Source: Prochlorococcus sp. AG-347-K16 (GTDB lineage Bacteria; Cyanobacteriota; Cyanobacteriia; PCC-6307; Cyanobiaceae). Taken from it: 64,000 nucleotides of DNA. The DNA lies in the NCBI GenBank assembly GCA_003281405.1, contig QCCD01000004.1:62001-126000 (forward strand), in the 5' to 3' direction. Below, one piece after another: positions 19,230-28,697 of the stretch. Positions within the stretch are counted from its first letter, which is position 1. Each line of letters opens with the position of its first letter. The notes below the pieces were generated by a model. The model ran no database searches. It saw only the letters and a list, made by a program, of their open reading frames with translations, and was not told the origin of the DNA. Made by a program: the position numbers and the translations under genes.

Positions 19230-20660
19230 ATGATAGATAATCATTCAAGTAAAAGAAATATTAATCTTGTAATTGGATTAGGTAAATCTGGATTTTGGGC
19301 TGCAAAGTATTTGAGAAGCATCAATAAGAGAGTAATTGTTTGGGAAAGTAAAGATGGGATAGAATTCTTAGAAAGAAAAACAGCATTAGAACAACTTAAT
19401 ATCATAATTTCTCTAAATAAAGAATTTGTATTTGAAGAAATTCAACCTTTTTTGAAAGAGATCGAATCTGTTGTTGTTAGTCCATCAATACCTTATGACC
19501 ATGTAACTATTAATGAATTAAAAAAAAAGGGAATTAAAGTAATTGGAGAAATTAATGTTGCATGGGAAATTTTAAAAGACACAAATTGGATAGGTATTAC
19601 TGGCACTAATGGCAAGACTACTGTTACTCATCTACTAAGCCATATACTCTGTGATACTGGATTATATGCTCCTTTTGCTGGAAATATTGGTACACCTTTA
19701 TGTAAGTATGCTCACTCCAAAAAATATGAAAAAATTGATTGGGTTGTAGCTGAATTAAGCAGTTATCAAATAGAAATATCTCCAGAAGTAAAACCTAATA
19801 TTGGAATATGGACAACCTTCACAGAAGATCATCTTGAAAGACATAAAACACTTGAAAACTATTTCAACATAAAAAAAAGCTTGTTAGAAAAATCTGATTT
19901 TAGAATTTATAATTATGACGATAAAAACCTAAGAAATCACTACAGTTCGCTATCAAGAGGGGTTTGGATAACAACTAGTTTCGATAAATCAAATTTAATT
20001 CATTGCGATTATTGGATAGATGAACAAGCGTACATTGTTGAGAGAGGGAAGAAATTATTCAAACTTGAACATTTTTCTTTAAAAGGAATGCATAATCTTC
20101 AAAATCTTTTATTGGTAATTGCAGCAGCAAGAAAAGTTGGATTATCTGGCAAGAAGATTAAAGATTCTTTATCTAATTACAAACAATTACCACATAGGAT
20201 GGAAACAATTTATAAAAATAATAATCTGGAAATCATTAATGATAGTAAAGCTACAAATTTTGACTCATCTATTGCGGGAATAAGTTCAATTGAAGGTCAA
20301 ATAATAATCATTGCTGGGGGCAGATTAAAAGGTAATGAATATAGTGAGTGGATAAAAGTTTTAAAGAAAAAAGTAAGATGTGTTTTCCTTTTTGGAGAAA
20401 GCTCAAAAGTCCTAAAAATGGCGCTTATTAATGAAGGATTCAAAAAAAATATTTTTGAATTTTCAGAACTAAAAGAGCTTTTAAATTTTGTTTTTCATTA
20501 TTTACAAAATAATAGAGTAGGAACATTATTATTCTCACCTTCATGCTCTAGTTTTGATCAATTTAAAAATTATGAAGAGCGTGGAGATTATTTCAAGAAA
20601 CTAATAAGTGAAAAATTAAAGGTTAATGAATCCATTTTTTGTTCAAGTATCATTTCGTAA
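19230..20660 (+). CDS. murD: UDP-N-acetylmuramoylalanine--D-glutamate ligase
   Basis: Cytoplasmic peptidoglycan precursor enzyme adding D-Glu to UDP-MurNAc-Ala. I place the start at the ATG at 19230 (476 aa), leading straight into [17 protein letters not shown]; the upstream in-frame TTG adds 16 implausible residues. The ATP-binding loop [15 protein letters not shown] (about 115-129), ELSSYQIE, and the C-terminal ligase domain with [10 protein letters not shown] and [13 protein letters not shown] are all present. Confidence 0.94.
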   Translation: MIDNHSSKRNINLVIGLGKSGFWAAKYLRSINKRVIVWESKDGIEFLERKTALEQLNIIISLNKEFVFEEIQPFLKEIESVVVSPSIPYDHVTINELKKKGIKVIGEINVAWEILKDTNWIGITGTNGKTTVTHLLSHILCDTGLYAPFAGNIGTPLCKYAHSKKYEKIDWVVAELSSYQIEISPEVKPNIGIWTTFTEDHLERHKTLENYFNIKKSLLEKSDFRIYNYDDKNLRNHYSSLSRGVWITTSFDKSNLIHCDYWIDEQAYIVERGKKLFKLEHFSLKGMHNLQNLLLVIAAARKVGLSGKKIKDSLSNYKQLPHRMETIYKNNNLEIINDSKATNFDSSIAGISSIEGQIIIIAGGRLKGNEYSEWIKVLKKKVRCVFLFGESSKVLKMALINEGFKKNIFEFSELKELLNFVFHYLQNNRVGTLLFSPSCSSFDQFKNYEERGDYFKKLISEKLKVNESIFCSSIIS

Positions 20661-20746
20661 TTTTCAGGTCGGTCATCACAACCGTTTACCCTCTGGCAAA
20701 TATTCACTTAATTAGTTAGATTTTGACTATAAATTAACCACTAGCA

Positions 20747-21061
20747 ATGAGTGAATCTAACAATTTACCTCAAGCAATAAGTCATAAAAAATTAAGTTAC
20801 TTGATGCTTAAGGCACAAAAGGATTCTCATTTTTCTGATGAATTAGCAGAAATAGAAAGCCCTGAAAAAAGAGAATTTGAAGAGTTAATCAATAATTGGG
20901 AAGCTTCAACTAAGAAGGTAGTTAATGAGTTATCAAAAAGAAAAGAGAATTTACTAAAAGATAAATCACCAAATTCTCTAATTGCACTTGGTGCTATGGA
21001 AGTCCACCTTAATATGGCTTTGCAAGCCTTAAATGCATTTAATAAAGGAATTGATGGGTAA
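20747..21061 (+). CDS. conserved hypothetical protein, coiled-coil-prone
   Basis: 104-residue highly charged helical protein (LINNWEASTKKVVNELSKR) ending LGAMEVHLNMALQALNAFNKG. No membrane segment, Cys or catalytic motif. I do not recognise the family. Convergent with the pirin gene. Confidence 0.65.
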   Translation: MSESNNLPQAISHKKLSYLMLKAQKDSHFSDELAEIESPEKREFEELINNWEASTKKVVNELSKRKENLLKDKSPNSLIALGAMEVHLNMALQALNAFNKGIDG

Positions 21062-21074
21062 AATAACAGATAAA

Positions 21075-21806
21075 TTATAAGGAAGGCATCGAAAATAAGA
21101 GAAATTCTAAGTTTTTTTCAGTATCTATAGAAACATCATCATAATAATTAACTTCAAAACCCAAGCCATCTCCAGATTCGAGAAATATATTTGAATTAGA
21201 GTCTTTACTTTTTAATAAAAGATTACCTTCTATTATTTGTATCCAATTATATTTATCGATTTCTAATGGCAATTTTTTTTCTTTAATTGGCTTATATTTA
21301 CAACGCCATAAAGAGATACTTTGATTTAGAAAAAGTTTATTATTTTTACCGTCTTTGTAATTAAAAATAAGATTGTCCCACAACTTTTCATTTAATGAAA
21401 TTTGATCATATCGAGGTTTGATATTTTCTTTTTGAGGGTATATCCAAATCTGGAACAACTTACAGTTCTCATTTTCTTCATTCTTCTCGCTATGAGAGAT
21501 TCCAGTACCTGCAGACATAACTTGTACCTCATCTTTGTGAATTTTTCCAAGATTGTTTAAAGAGTCTCTATGAGTTATTGCTCCTTTTGTTACGACAGTA
21601 ATTATTTCCATATTTGTATGAGAATGTGTATTAAATCCTGCATTAGGAGAAATAATATCTTCGTTTATAACTCTAATTTTGCCAAAATTATCCCATTTTG
21701 GATCTCTATGCTCTGCGAAAGAAAATGAATGCATCGAATTTAGCCATTCTCTAGTCGATCTAAATCTTTCGTGAGATTTCCTTATTTTAATTATTTTCAA
21801 AGACAT
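21075..21806 (-). CDS. pirin family bicupin protein
   Basis: 243 residues with the Fe-binding pirin N-terminal cupin: NAGFNTHSHTNMEIITVVTKG (metal His pair), EVQVMSAGTGISHSEKN and LFQIWIYPQ. The start FRSTREWLNSMHSFSFAEHRD is typical of YhhW/pirin proteins, some of which have quercetin dioxygenase activity. The physiological substrate is unknown. Confidence 0.85.
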   Translation of the reverse strand: MSLKIIKIRKSHERFRSTREWLNSMHSFSFAEHRDPKWDNFGKIRVINEDIISPNAGFNTHSHTNMEIITVVTKGAITHRDSLNNLGKIHKDEVQVMSAGTGISHSEKNEENENCKLFQIWIYPQKENIKPRYDQISLNEKLWDNLIFNYKDGKNNKLFLNQSISLWRCKYKPIKEKKLPLEIDKYNWIQIIEGNLLLKSKDSNSNIFLESGDGLGFEVNYYDDVSIDTEKNLEFLLFSMPSL

Positions 21807-21889
21807 AAATACTAAGAAATATGGTGTATTTGTTTAAATTAAATATTTTTGAAGATTATAAATTATCAATAAGTGAAATTACTTTTTAT

Positions 21890-22018
21890 TTATTTGTTAA
21901 TTTTGCTTTGTGCTTTATTTGCTTTATTAATTATTTTTTTTGCTTCTTCTCTTGTCGAACATTTTTCTGCCTCAACGTTTAAGTTTTTTAGTTTATTTAA
22001 TTGCTTTGAAATTTTCAT
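21890..22018 (-). CDS. 42-residue basic coiled-coil-like protein
   Basis: A short ORF MKISKQLNKLKNLNVEAEKC with a REEAKKIINKANKAQSKI tail: almost all Lys, Asn, Glu, Ala and Leu, one Cys, no membrane segment. ATG start and clean stop. No recognised family; could be spurious in AT-rich DNA, but the heptad-like pattern is orderly. Confidence 0.4.
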   Translation of the reverse strand: MKISKQLNKLKNLNVEAEKCSTREEAKKIINKANKAQSKINK

Positions 22019-22101
22019 ACAAGTTTAAATTACCAAGTAGAAATTAACACATATTTAATGGAATAGCTAAAAATATTAGGTTTGCATTTGAACCTTAGTA
22101 C

Positions 22102-22638
22102 CTAAAAATAAGATTGGAGGATGGAATTATCTGAACAATATAAAGGATGTATTGGATTATCTTTGATTGTTTTTTTAATAAAAAGCGGTCCAAGAGAGTT
22201 ATCAAAATTATTTTTCCTAATTAAATTAAATTGCATTATTTTTTTTGCTATTTTTTTATTTCTATTTAGAAATTTCCCTTTGTTTCCCCAACCTAACCAT
22301 AAATCACAATTTTTATCTTCAGACCAGTGTTTTAAGTTTTTATAAATATGATTGTTGTTTAGATAACCTACAGGGTTTTTGTGATTAAAAAGTTTCTCTG
22401 GTTTGCTTGAAATAAGAGCAAATAGATTGATTAATTTTACTTTGCCGTAATTATGATTTTTCGAAATTTTGATTATCTTTTTTGTTGTGTTGTCCAAGAA
22501 AACTTCATCCGATAATGAGGGATTTAAACCAATAAAGATAATTTCCTTTGTAGATTTAGAAATCTTATAACTTAAACTCCATCTATATAATTTGTTAGCA
22601 CTTATTAAACAATTTCTTTCTAGAAATAAATTTCTCAA
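22102..22638 (-). CDS. DUF1643 family protein
   Basis: 178 residues with the DUF1643 pattern: LYRWSLSYKI, IIFIGLNPSLSDEVFLDNTT, KIIKISKNHNYGKVKLINLFAL, then a Gly/Trp segment DLWLGWGNKGKF. The family is widespread and of unknown function. It overlaps the upstream membrane protein gene by 4 bases, implying translational coupling. Confidence 0.8.
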   Translation of the reverse strand: MRNLFLERNCLISANKLYRWSLSYKISKSTKEIIFIGLNPSLSDEVFLDNTTKKIIKISKNHNYGKVKLINLFALISSKPEKLFNHKNPVGYLNNNHIYKNLKHWSEDKNCDLWLGWGNKGKFLNRNKKIAKKIMQFNLIRKNNFDNSLGPLFIKKTIKDNPIHPLYCSDNSILQSYF

Positions 22639-23126
22639 CCTAAACCTACACCTCTAGCCATAAGAGTGGCAAACAAGGGTATTGTTGCGAAGCCAACTAA
22701 TTCAGTAGTAATGATAAGTCTGAACCTCTTAACTAGATTCTCAGATATTTCAGGTAATTTATTCTTGCTTAATGGAATAGCCCATAAGATATATGTTGTT
22801 GTTGGGTATAAAGAAAGTAATCCCACCAGAATGTAAAGAGAAACCTTTATCCAAAACACAGGGTTACCTGTATAGAAATCACCTCCTTGACCAAAATACT
22901 TAACACGCAAAATCCCAGTAACTAATATCGCAACTCCTGCCAAACCATAAACCACATCTGCAATTATCATTGAGATCGTCTCATTTCTATTAAGACCTAC
23001 TTTGAGGGTCAATCTTTCAAACAAAAGAGAACCGAAACACAAAATAATTCCTAAATAATGAACATATGCTACTAATGCACTTTTAGCAATTTCACCTGTT
23101 AATAAAGTTCCTAATAACATGTTCAA
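22635..23126 (-). CDS. DUF2214-type four-helix membrane protein
   Basis: 163 residues, four transmembrane helices with conserved VAYVHYLGIILCFGSLLFER, a DVVYGLAGVAILVTGILR helix, and YFGQGGDFYTGNPVFWIKV between helices. This fits DUF2214, cyanobacterial and proteobacterial membrane proteins of unknown function. The His/Arg-lined helices could suggest haem or redox association, but nothing here proves it. Overlaps the DUF1643 gene. Confidence 0.75.
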   Translation of the reverse strand: MNMLLGTLLTGEIAKSALVAYVHYLGIILCFGSLLFERLTLKVGLNRNETISMIIADVVYGLAGVAILVTGILRVKYFGQGGDFYTGNPVFWIKVSLYILVGLLSLYPTTTYILWAIPLSKNKLPEISENLVKRFRLIITTELVGFATIPLFATLMARGVGLG

Positions 23127-23208
23127 GTCAAAATTTATACAATCCTAACCACCAAATGAAGAATTTGTTTAGAAAATAAATTAAACAATAAAAATTCAGG
23201 TATTGAAT

Positions 23209-23958
23209 CTAGGACTCTAAAAACCTTTTTTGGCCATCTTCAAAAAAATCCTTTTTATTCCATACTTCGATTACATCTGGGAAGTGTTTTTCCATACAAT
23301 TATCACAAACCCCATGACTGAATCTAATATCACTAATTTTCGAAAGATATTTTTCTAAATGCATCCAATCGCCCTCCTTATTTTTCACTTCTCTGCAATA
23401 TGAACATACAGATAAAATCCCTTCCTGTTTATGCAAATTAGACAATGCATCTAGCAAATTTAATGACTTTTTTCTAAGCTCTAAAAATGAAACTATTTGC
23501 TTTGATAATAATTCCATAATATTAAATTGTTGTGTAGTTAGATTTCCTGGCTTTCTATCTATTACACAAAGAGTTCCAAGCTTATTACCATCACTATTTC
23601 TAAGGGGAAAACCTGCATAAAAACGAATCTTTGGGTCTCCAGTTACCAATGGATTATTTATAAATCTTTCATCTTGGAAAGCATCATGAATAATTAATGG
23701 ACTATTTTCTTTTATTGCATGCGTACAAAAAGACCAATCCCTTCTAGTTTCTGATATTTGAAGTCCTATTTTGGATTTAAACCATTGTTTATCTTTGTCT
23801 ACCAAAGTCATTAAAGAAATAGGCACATTACAGGTTGTAGCAGCAATTTTTGTAATATCGTCATAACATGATTCTGGCTTGGTTCCCAAAATCCTATATT
23901 CTGCTAAAGCTTTTAATCTCCTTTCCTCTTCTTCTTTTTTTGATACAAGATTCTGCAT
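23209..23958 (-). CDS. GAF-domain sensory protein with C-terminal Cys cluster
   Basis: 249 residues: GAF domain over roughly 20-165 (ITKIAATTCNVPISLMTLVD, WSFCTHAIKENSPLIIHDAF, FYAGFPLRNSDGNKLGTLCV), a short helical linker, then a CSYCREV...CDNCMEKH region whose two CxxC pairs could bind zinc. No kinase, cyclase or DNA-binding domain is attached, so output is presumably by protein contact. The ligand is unknown. Confidence 0.82.
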   Translation of the reverse strand: MQNLVSKKEEEERRLKALAEYRILGTKPESCYDDITKIAATTCNVPISLMTLVDKDKQWFKSKIGLQISETRRDWSFCTHAIKENSPLIIHDAFQDERFINNPLVTGDPKIRFYAGFPLRNSDGNKLGTLCVIDRKPGNLTTQQFNIMELLSKQIVSFLELRKKSLNLLDALSNLHKQEGILSVCSYCREVKNKEGDWMHLEKYLSKISDIRFSHGVCDNCMEKHFPDVIEVWNKKDFFEDGQKRFLES

Positions 23959-24077
23959 TAATCTTCACCAATAATTAAAACTTTAAAATTAAAGTTTCTC
24001 CAAAAAACTTTTTCCTTCTAATACTTAATAAAAAAAAGATAAACTTATTGAATTGTTACTTACTGATTTATTACTTA

Positions 24078-25322
24078 TTAATTCATTATTGATTGATTTG
24101 ACTTTGAGACTGCCATCCCAGCGATCCATCCACTTGTCCAACAATGTTGAAAATTAAATCCACCAGTGATCCCATCAACATCCAAAACTTCTCCAGAAAA
24201 AAATAACCCTGGACAAATTAAGCTCTCCATACTTTTAAAATTAACCTCATTAATTTTTACGCCTCCGGAAGTAACAAATTCCTCTCCAAATGGACCTTTG
24301 CCCGAAATTATATATTTATCCCTCATAAGAGTATTTATCATTTTCTCTCTTTCATCCGCCAGTAAATCAGCCCACTTTTTCTCTTTATCAATACCTATTT
24401 TCTTTAATAAAAAAATCCATAATCTTTTTGTTAATAGTGGAACAGGTCTACTATTAATAAGATTCATCTTGCCTTTGTTTAATCTTAAATAATTAATTTT
24501 TTCTTTTAACTCCTCATAACTTAAAGAAGACCATTTAATGATTAAATTAAATTTATATTTTTGGCTATAAAGTTCCCTTGCTGCAATTGATGAAAGTTTT
24601 AATACTGCTGGCCCACTAAACCCCCAATGCGTTATTAGTAAATCGCCTCTATTTTGAAAATTCTTATTGTTTAAATTAATTTCTATATCTATGCCCCTTA
24701 TCGATACCCCACTACATTCATCCAAATTTGGTTCTTTTGTGGAAAAAGTAAAAAGCGATGGTACAGGTTTAACAATGGTGTGTCCAAGATTTTGAGCTAA
24801 TTTATATCCGCTTGGATTACCTCCAGTTGAAAGAATAATATTTTTTGCAGTTACCTTTGCTTTTTTAAGACTAAAAATATTGAATATATTATCTGGAGTT
24901 TTTGCAATTTCTTTTACAAAAAATTTTGTTATTATCTCTACGTTTTTTGATAAAGCACTTTTTCTCAAACAATCAATAACATCTGAAGAAGAATTAGAAA
25001 CTGGGAATACTCTTAGATCTTCCTCAATTTTTAATTTTAAACCTTTTTTCTCAAACCAATCGTATACATCTCCAGCAGCAAAACGATTAAATGATTCCAA
25101 GAGCTGAATTCCACCTCTGGGGTAATTCTCAATTAGTTCATTCGGTATCCATGTCGCATTAGTAACGTTACATCTTCCACCTCCACTAATCCTTACTTTC
25201 TCCATAAGTTTTGAAGTTGCTTCAAGAATTATTATTCTTTTTACTCCATTTTCAGCAGCAGTTACTGCTGTCATAAAACCGGCTGCACCGCCTCCAACAA
25301 CTGCTAAATCAAAAGGTTCCAA
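24078..25322 (-). CDS. HI0933-type NAD(P)/FAD-dependent oxidoreductase
   Basis: 414-residue flavoprotein: N-terminal dinucleotide motif DLAVVGGGAAGFMTAVTAAE, SGGGRCNVTN (~46-55), NIILSTGGNPSGYKLAQNLG, and the C-terminal GEVLDVDGITGGFNFQHCWT that closes the FAD site. This is the HI0933/YhiN family, whose substrate is still unclear. Full length, no anomalies. Confidence 0.88.
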   Translation of the reverse strand: MEPFDLAVVGGGAAGFMTAVTAAENGVKRIIILEATSKLMEKVRISGGGRCNVTNATWIPNELIENYPRGGIQLLESFNRFAAGDVYDWFEKKGLKLKIEEDLRVFPVSNSSSDVIDCLRKSALSKNVEIITKFFVKEIAKTPDNIFNIFSLKKAKVTAKNIILSTGGNPSGYKLAQNLGHTIVKPVPSLFTFSTKEPNLDECSGVSIRGIDIEINLNNKNFQNRGDLLITHWGFSGPAVLKLSSIAARELYSQKYKFNLIIKWSSLSYEELKEKINYLRLNKGKMNLINSRPVPLLTKRLWIFLLKKIGIDKEKKWADLLADEREKMINTLMRDKYIISGKGPFGEEFVTSGGVKINEVNFKSMESLICPGLFFSGEVLDVDGITGGFNFQHCWTSGWIAGMAVSKSNQSIMN

Positions 25323-25507
25323 AAACTTATTATTTAATATGCTTTAATCTGATAATAGCAATTAGTTATAAAGAAAAATTAGTTCAAAAACCATAAAAAA
25401 ATAAATATAAAACTTTAAAACTACATAATAAATAGCTACAATTCACTAATTTTTAAATTTCTAGAAAAATCAACACAGTCGTTATTTTTATGCTTTAAGT
25501 TAATTAA

Positions 25508-25744
25508 ATGAGACCGTTATTTTCTTACGTTAAATATTCTGAGGCCAGTTTTCCTATGACTGGTCAATATACTGCTCTTCTTTTAATAACTTCTGTTATT
25601 TGGGTTCTACTTTGGTTTGGATATAGACAAAATAAGATAAATGATGAGATCAAGAAAAAAGAAAAAGAAGAAAGAATTAATGCGAAAGTTCAAAGAAGAA
25701 AGAAGTTAGAGAGTTTGTACCCTAGTAATAAAAAAACTGTTTAA
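25508..25744 (+). CDS. small membrane protein with basic cytosolic tail
   Basis: 78 residues (62 if the ATG at 25556 is used). One transmembrane helix, ALLLITSVIWVLLWFGYRQN, is followed by a highly charged helix of alternating Lys/Glu (KKKEKEERINAKVQRRKKLE) and SLYPSNKK. The same TM plus KKLESLYP-like architecture occurs at 14,796. No named family. Confidence 0.6.
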   Translation: MRPLFSYVKYSEASFPMTGQYTALLLITSVIWVLLWFGYRQNKINDEIKKKEKEERINAKVQRRKKLESLYPSNKKTV

Positions 25745-25761
25745 AAAACTATTTTAGAAAC

Positions 25762-25860
25762 ATGAAAAAAAATAATTTCAAATCATTAATTCAGTACCTA
25801 CCGGGGGTTTTGATTCTTATTTATGTATTCTTTTTAGCATTTACTCAATTTATAAAATAA
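25762..25860 (+). CDS. 32-residue single-span membrane peptide
   Basis: MKKNNFKSLIQYLPGVLILI begins a basic N-terminus and one hydrophobic helix (LPGVLILIYVFFLAFTQFI). Starts 18 bases after the previous small membrane protein, so both may be one transcript. The size resembles small photosystem or cytochrome-complex subunits, but I cannot match it to one. Confidence 0.5.
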   Translation: MKKNNFKSLIQYLPGVLILIYVFFLAFTQFIK

Positions 25861-25881
25861 AATTTTTAAAAATTATTCGTT

Positions 25882-26754
25882 TTGATTGGAATCCTTTCTG
25901 CTTTTGGAGCTGCTACATCTTGGACATATGCGTGCTTTATTTGGCGCTCGCAAACTCAAAAATATAAATCAATAGATATTAATTTAATAAAAAATATAAT
26001 AGCTTTTTTAATTTTTATACCTGCTTTTATCAATCTAAGTTCTACAACTGAATTAAAAAACATATTTATCCTACTAATTAGTGGAATAATAGGTATTGGT
26101 TTAGGTGATACTTTCTATTTAAAGTCACTACAAACAATTGGCACAAGAAAAACTTTATCTATAGAAACTCTTTCTCCGTTAATGGCAGCCTTATCAGGGG
26201 AATTGTTTATTAATGAAAATTTAACAACTAAATCATGGGTTGGAATAATTATAGTAACGACTTCGCTATTTATAATTCTCAGAAAAGGTAACGATTTTAA
26301 AGAGGAAAACTCCTCTTTCTCAGAAAAAAATAACTTTAAGATTTTTGCTTTTCCTTTTTTATCAGTTTTATGTGCTGTTCTTGGAGGTCTTTTATCAAGG
26401 ATGGTTTTCCTTCAAAGCAATTTATCTCCTTTCCTTACAACTGAAATAAGATTATTAGGTGCAATAATTTTTTTAGTTAGTCTTAAAGGATTAAAGATTA
26501 ATTTTTTCTTAAAAAAATTAGACAAAAAACAACAAAAAAGATTTTTAATTTCAATACTTCTTGGAACAAATGTAGGAATATTTCTACAACACTTTGTGTT
26601 TAAAACCCTCCCCATAGGAATAGGATGGGCTTTATTAAGCATATCTCCAGTAATTTCATTATTTTTTGCTAAGACTGAGGAAAGAGAAATTACCAAAAAA
26701 ATAATATTTTTTACTTGTTTTTTATTTTTTGGCTTGACATTAATAATTCTTTAA
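25882..26754 (+). CDS. EamA/DMT family transporter
   Basis: 290 residues with ten predicted transmembrane helices in two repeats, the drug/metabolite transporter pattern: GILSAFGAATSWTYACFIW in helix 1 and GIGLGDTFYLKSLQTIGT, SIETLSPLMAALSGELFINE in the first EamA half. Starts at TTG 25882; no upstream ATG in frame. Substrate not predictable. Confidence 0.82.
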   Translation: MIGILSAFGAATSWTYACFIWRSQTQKYKSIDINLIKNIIAFLIFIPAFINLSSTTELKNIFILLISGIIGIGLGDTFYLKSLQTIGTRKTLSIETLSPLMAALSGELFINENLTTKSWVGIIIVTTSLFIILRKGNDFKEENSSFSEKNNFKIFAFPFLSVLCAVLGGLLSRMVFLQSNLSPFLTTEIRLLGAIIFLVSLKGLKINFFLKKLDKKQQKRFLISILLGTNVGIFLQHFVFKTLPIGIGWALLSISPVISLFFAKTEEREITKKIIFFTCFLFFGLTLIIL

Positions 26755-26830
26755 TCTCTAAGTCATGTAAAAAATACTCATGTTAATAAAAATCAAATTA
26801 AATAAAATTACCCTATAAACACTCAAAACA

Positions 26831-26947
26831 ATGAAAACATTAAAGAAAAAAAGACTCGGCACATTGGAAGTTTATGTTATTTTTTTAAGCTGCATTTATG
26901 CAGGCTTTATAGGTTATAAATCTCTATTAAATGTTTTATTTACTTAG
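26831..26947 (+). CDS. 38-residue single-span membrane peptide
   Basis: MKTLKKKRLGTLEVYVIFLS then CIYAGFIGYKSLLNVLF: basic N-terminus and one helix with a single Cys. ATG start and stop are clean. No family recognised. Confidence 0.45.
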   Translation: MKTLKKKRLGTLEVYVIFLSCIYAGFIGYKSLLNVLFT

Positions 26948-26949
26948 AA

Positions 26950-27084
26950 TTAATTAATTCTTTCAAATGATTTAATAAACTTACCTCCATCTTGGTCATC
27001 ATCATCATTTGAGGCGAAAAATAAAAAAAATATTCCTAAAGAAGCTATAGATAGCGAAATTGACAATACAGAAAGCTCATCCAT
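26950..27084 (-). CDS. 44-residue membrane peptide with DDDDQDGG motif
   Basis: A hydrophobic N-terminal helix (SVLSISLSIASLGIFFLFFA) is followed by the acidic ASNDDDDQDGGKFI. The same topology and a near-identical acidic motif (DDDNDDQDGG) are found in the 59-residue protein at 28,221, which argues both are real and related. Confidence 0.55.
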   Translation of the reverse strand: MDELSVLSISLSIASLGIFFLFFASNDDDDQDGGKFIKSFERIN

Positions 27085-27202
27085 AAATTAGAAATTTTTC
27101 ATATGATAAACTAAAAAAAATAAAAGACAGTAAAGAAATACACATTCTCGAAATAAATATTTCTTTTATTTGTAAAATAAAAAAATAAATCCGAACTATT
27201 TC

Positions 27203-27478
27203 GTGAAAGTTATCATCACTTCCCCTTGTAGTGCAAGCACAATAATTCAGTATGGAATAAAAAGTTGGCCTATTTGGGAATGTGAGCCAAGTAAATTTCA
27301 ATGGAATTACAATGATAAAGAAATTTGCTTAATTATTGAAGGCCAAGCGAAAATTAGTACGAAAAAAGGTGACATTTATTTTATTAAAGCTGGAGACCTC
27401 GTTGAGTTTCCCGCTGGACTTTACTGCGAATGGGAAATAACCAAAAGTATTAAAAAACATTATCGATTGGGCAGCTAG
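27203..27478 (+). CDS. small cupin protein
   Basis: 91 residues from a GTG start: single cupin barrel with SWPIWECEPSKFQWNYNDKE, LIIEGQAKISTKKGDIYFIK and GDLVEFPAGLYCEWEI, as in DUF861/EutQ-like single-domain cupins. The usual metal-binding His residues are largely absent, so it may not bind a metal. Soluble; substrate unknown. Confidence 0.75.
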   Translation: MKVIITSPCSASTIIQYGIKSWPIWECEPSKFQWNYNDKEICLIIEGQAKISTKKGDIYFIKAGDLVEFPAGLYCEWEITKSIKKHYRLGS

Positions 27479-27571
27479 ATTTAAGAAATAAGATTTTTTC
27501 TTTCTTTACTGCTAAGTCAAAGCAGATAAAATATGGTTAATAAAATAATTTTCAAACGGGTAACTAATATT

Positions 27572-27742
27572 ATGCCTTTTACTGATCAAGAATATTTTGA
27601 GGTTATTGAAAAAAACGAAATAGTAAAAAAAGCTTTTGAAAATATTAAGCAAATTTGCATTGATTTGCAAAAACAAACAAATTGTCCTGAAGAGGACCTA
27701 AAAGATTTTCTTGAGTTTATTTCAAAACAATGGAATAAGTAA
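27572..27742 (+). CDS. 56-residue hypothetical soluble protein
   Basis: Starts at the ATG at 27572 (MPFTDQEYFEVIEKNEIVKK); an in-frame ATG 39 bases upstream would add an unlikely basic leader. All-helical and acidic with two Cys. The 'L-xx-xTNCPEEDLKDFLEFIS' end recalls the 'KLGCPRSFVGGMLHAIASDF' end of the protein at 61,942, suggesting a loose paralogy. Confidence 0.5.
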   Translation: MPFTDQEYFEVIEKNEIVKKAFENIKQICIDLQKQTNCPEEDLKDFLEFISKQWNK

Positions 27743-27807
27743 TAATTAAAAGCCTTTTAAGAATACTAGATTTAGAATCTCAATTTAGTTTTCTCATAGA
27801 ATCAATT

Positions 27808-27939
27808 CTAATCTAATTCCTTTGTTGGTTTTGTATTGAAACTGGAAGTTCCCTTAGCAGCAGAAACAAAGAAAAAGAAGCCTACAATTCCTGATATACC
27901 AAATATCGCAGCCAAAGGATCAAAAGTGAATGAAAACAT
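27808..27939 (-). CDS. 43-residue single-span membrane protein
   Basis: MFSFTFDPLAAIFGISGIVG begins the likely product (ATG at 27939), with one helix (AAIFGISGIVGFFFFVSAA) and a short polar tail. The upstream in-frame ATG at 27990 would add a less plausible 17 residues. Prochlorococcus carries many such peptides. Confidence 0.5.
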   Translation of the reverse strand: MFSFTFDPLAAIFGISGIVGFFFFVSAAKGTSSFNTKPTKELD

Positions 27940-27990
27940 AGAATTTATAAAATCAAGATAAATAATAGTTTTTGAATCAAAATTGTACAA

Positions 27991-28220
27991 TTATTGTTAA
28001 GTATAAAAAATAACAATAAAGCGATTCATTATGTCATTATTAGTTTCTCATAAGGTTCAACAAAATTATTATTCACATTCATATTGAAGAATAAAAATAT
28101 CAATAAATGCTAAAGATTTGTTCGTGCGACAGAGAAAAGTTTAAAAAATATTTATAGAAATATTGAATAACACTTACCGGAGGATCCACAATTGTTGTTT
28201 CTTTAGATTAATATCAACCC
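27991..28220. other. intergenic region, nothing recognised
   Basis: 230 AT-rich bases. No ORF with a plausible start; a purine-rich CCGGAGGATCC patch around 28,180 lies ~40 bases before the next gene and is too far to be its ribosome site. Confidence 0.4.
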
Positions 28221-28400
28221 ATGACAGATTTTTACTCAGCCTCTTCAGCAGTAAGTCCCTTTACAGCTTTATTATGGTGCTTTTATCCAATAGCCGTACT
28301 TGTAATCATTGAGTTACTTCTAGGGGGTGGATTCGATGATGATAACGATGACCAAGATGGCGGAATGCTTATACCTGCTTATTCTAGATCTGACGTTTGA
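28221..28400 (+). CDS. 59-residue membrane protein with acidic DDDNDDQDGG motif
   Basis: One transmembrane helix (LLWCFYPIAVLVIIELLLGG) followed directly by GFDDDNDDQDGGMLIPAYSR. The acidic cluster could bind a divalent cation (inference). Related in layout to the product of 26,950-27,084. The same frame stays open after its TGA stop (see 28,446). Confidence 0.6.
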   Translation: MTDFYSASSAVSPFTALLWCFYPIAVLVIIELLLGGGFDDDNDDQDGGMLIPAYSRSDV

Positions 28401-28445
28401 AACTTTTTAGGTTTTAAATTACAAACTCCAAAAAATTTCAATAAA

Positions 28446-28586
28446 TTGCCCAACAATATTGATACAACTCACATTTCCCTAATTACACTTACCATTATTA
28501 TCATTTCCTCTCTGTCTTGGCTTGTTTTGAGAACCCTCAAAGAAGGTAGAAAAGCTTTAACAGATATATATAAAGATAAATCGTAA
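28446..28586 (+). CDS. possible 46-residue membrane peptide, TTG start
   Basis: In the same frame as the preceding gene and separated from it by one TGA: TTG at 28446, one helix (ISLITLTIIIISSLSWLVL) and a basic tail RTLKEGRKALTDIYKDKS. Either a separate TTG-initiated peptide or the 3' part of an older longer gene. Confidence 0.35.
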   Translation: MPNNIDTTHISLITLTIIIISSLSWLVLRTLKEGRKALTDIYKDKS

Positions 28587-28697
28587 AAAACTTAAATAAA
28601 TACTAGAATTTGAAGGATTTCCAAGTTAAACAACAACAAATTCATAGTTGTTCCTTTTTGTGAAGGGACTCCCCTAATAATTACTTTAATAAATAAA

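Noticed and set aside
27077-27301. 74-residue minus-strand ORF
   Set aside because: Covers the cupin promoter and 5' end antisense; sequence is filler-like.
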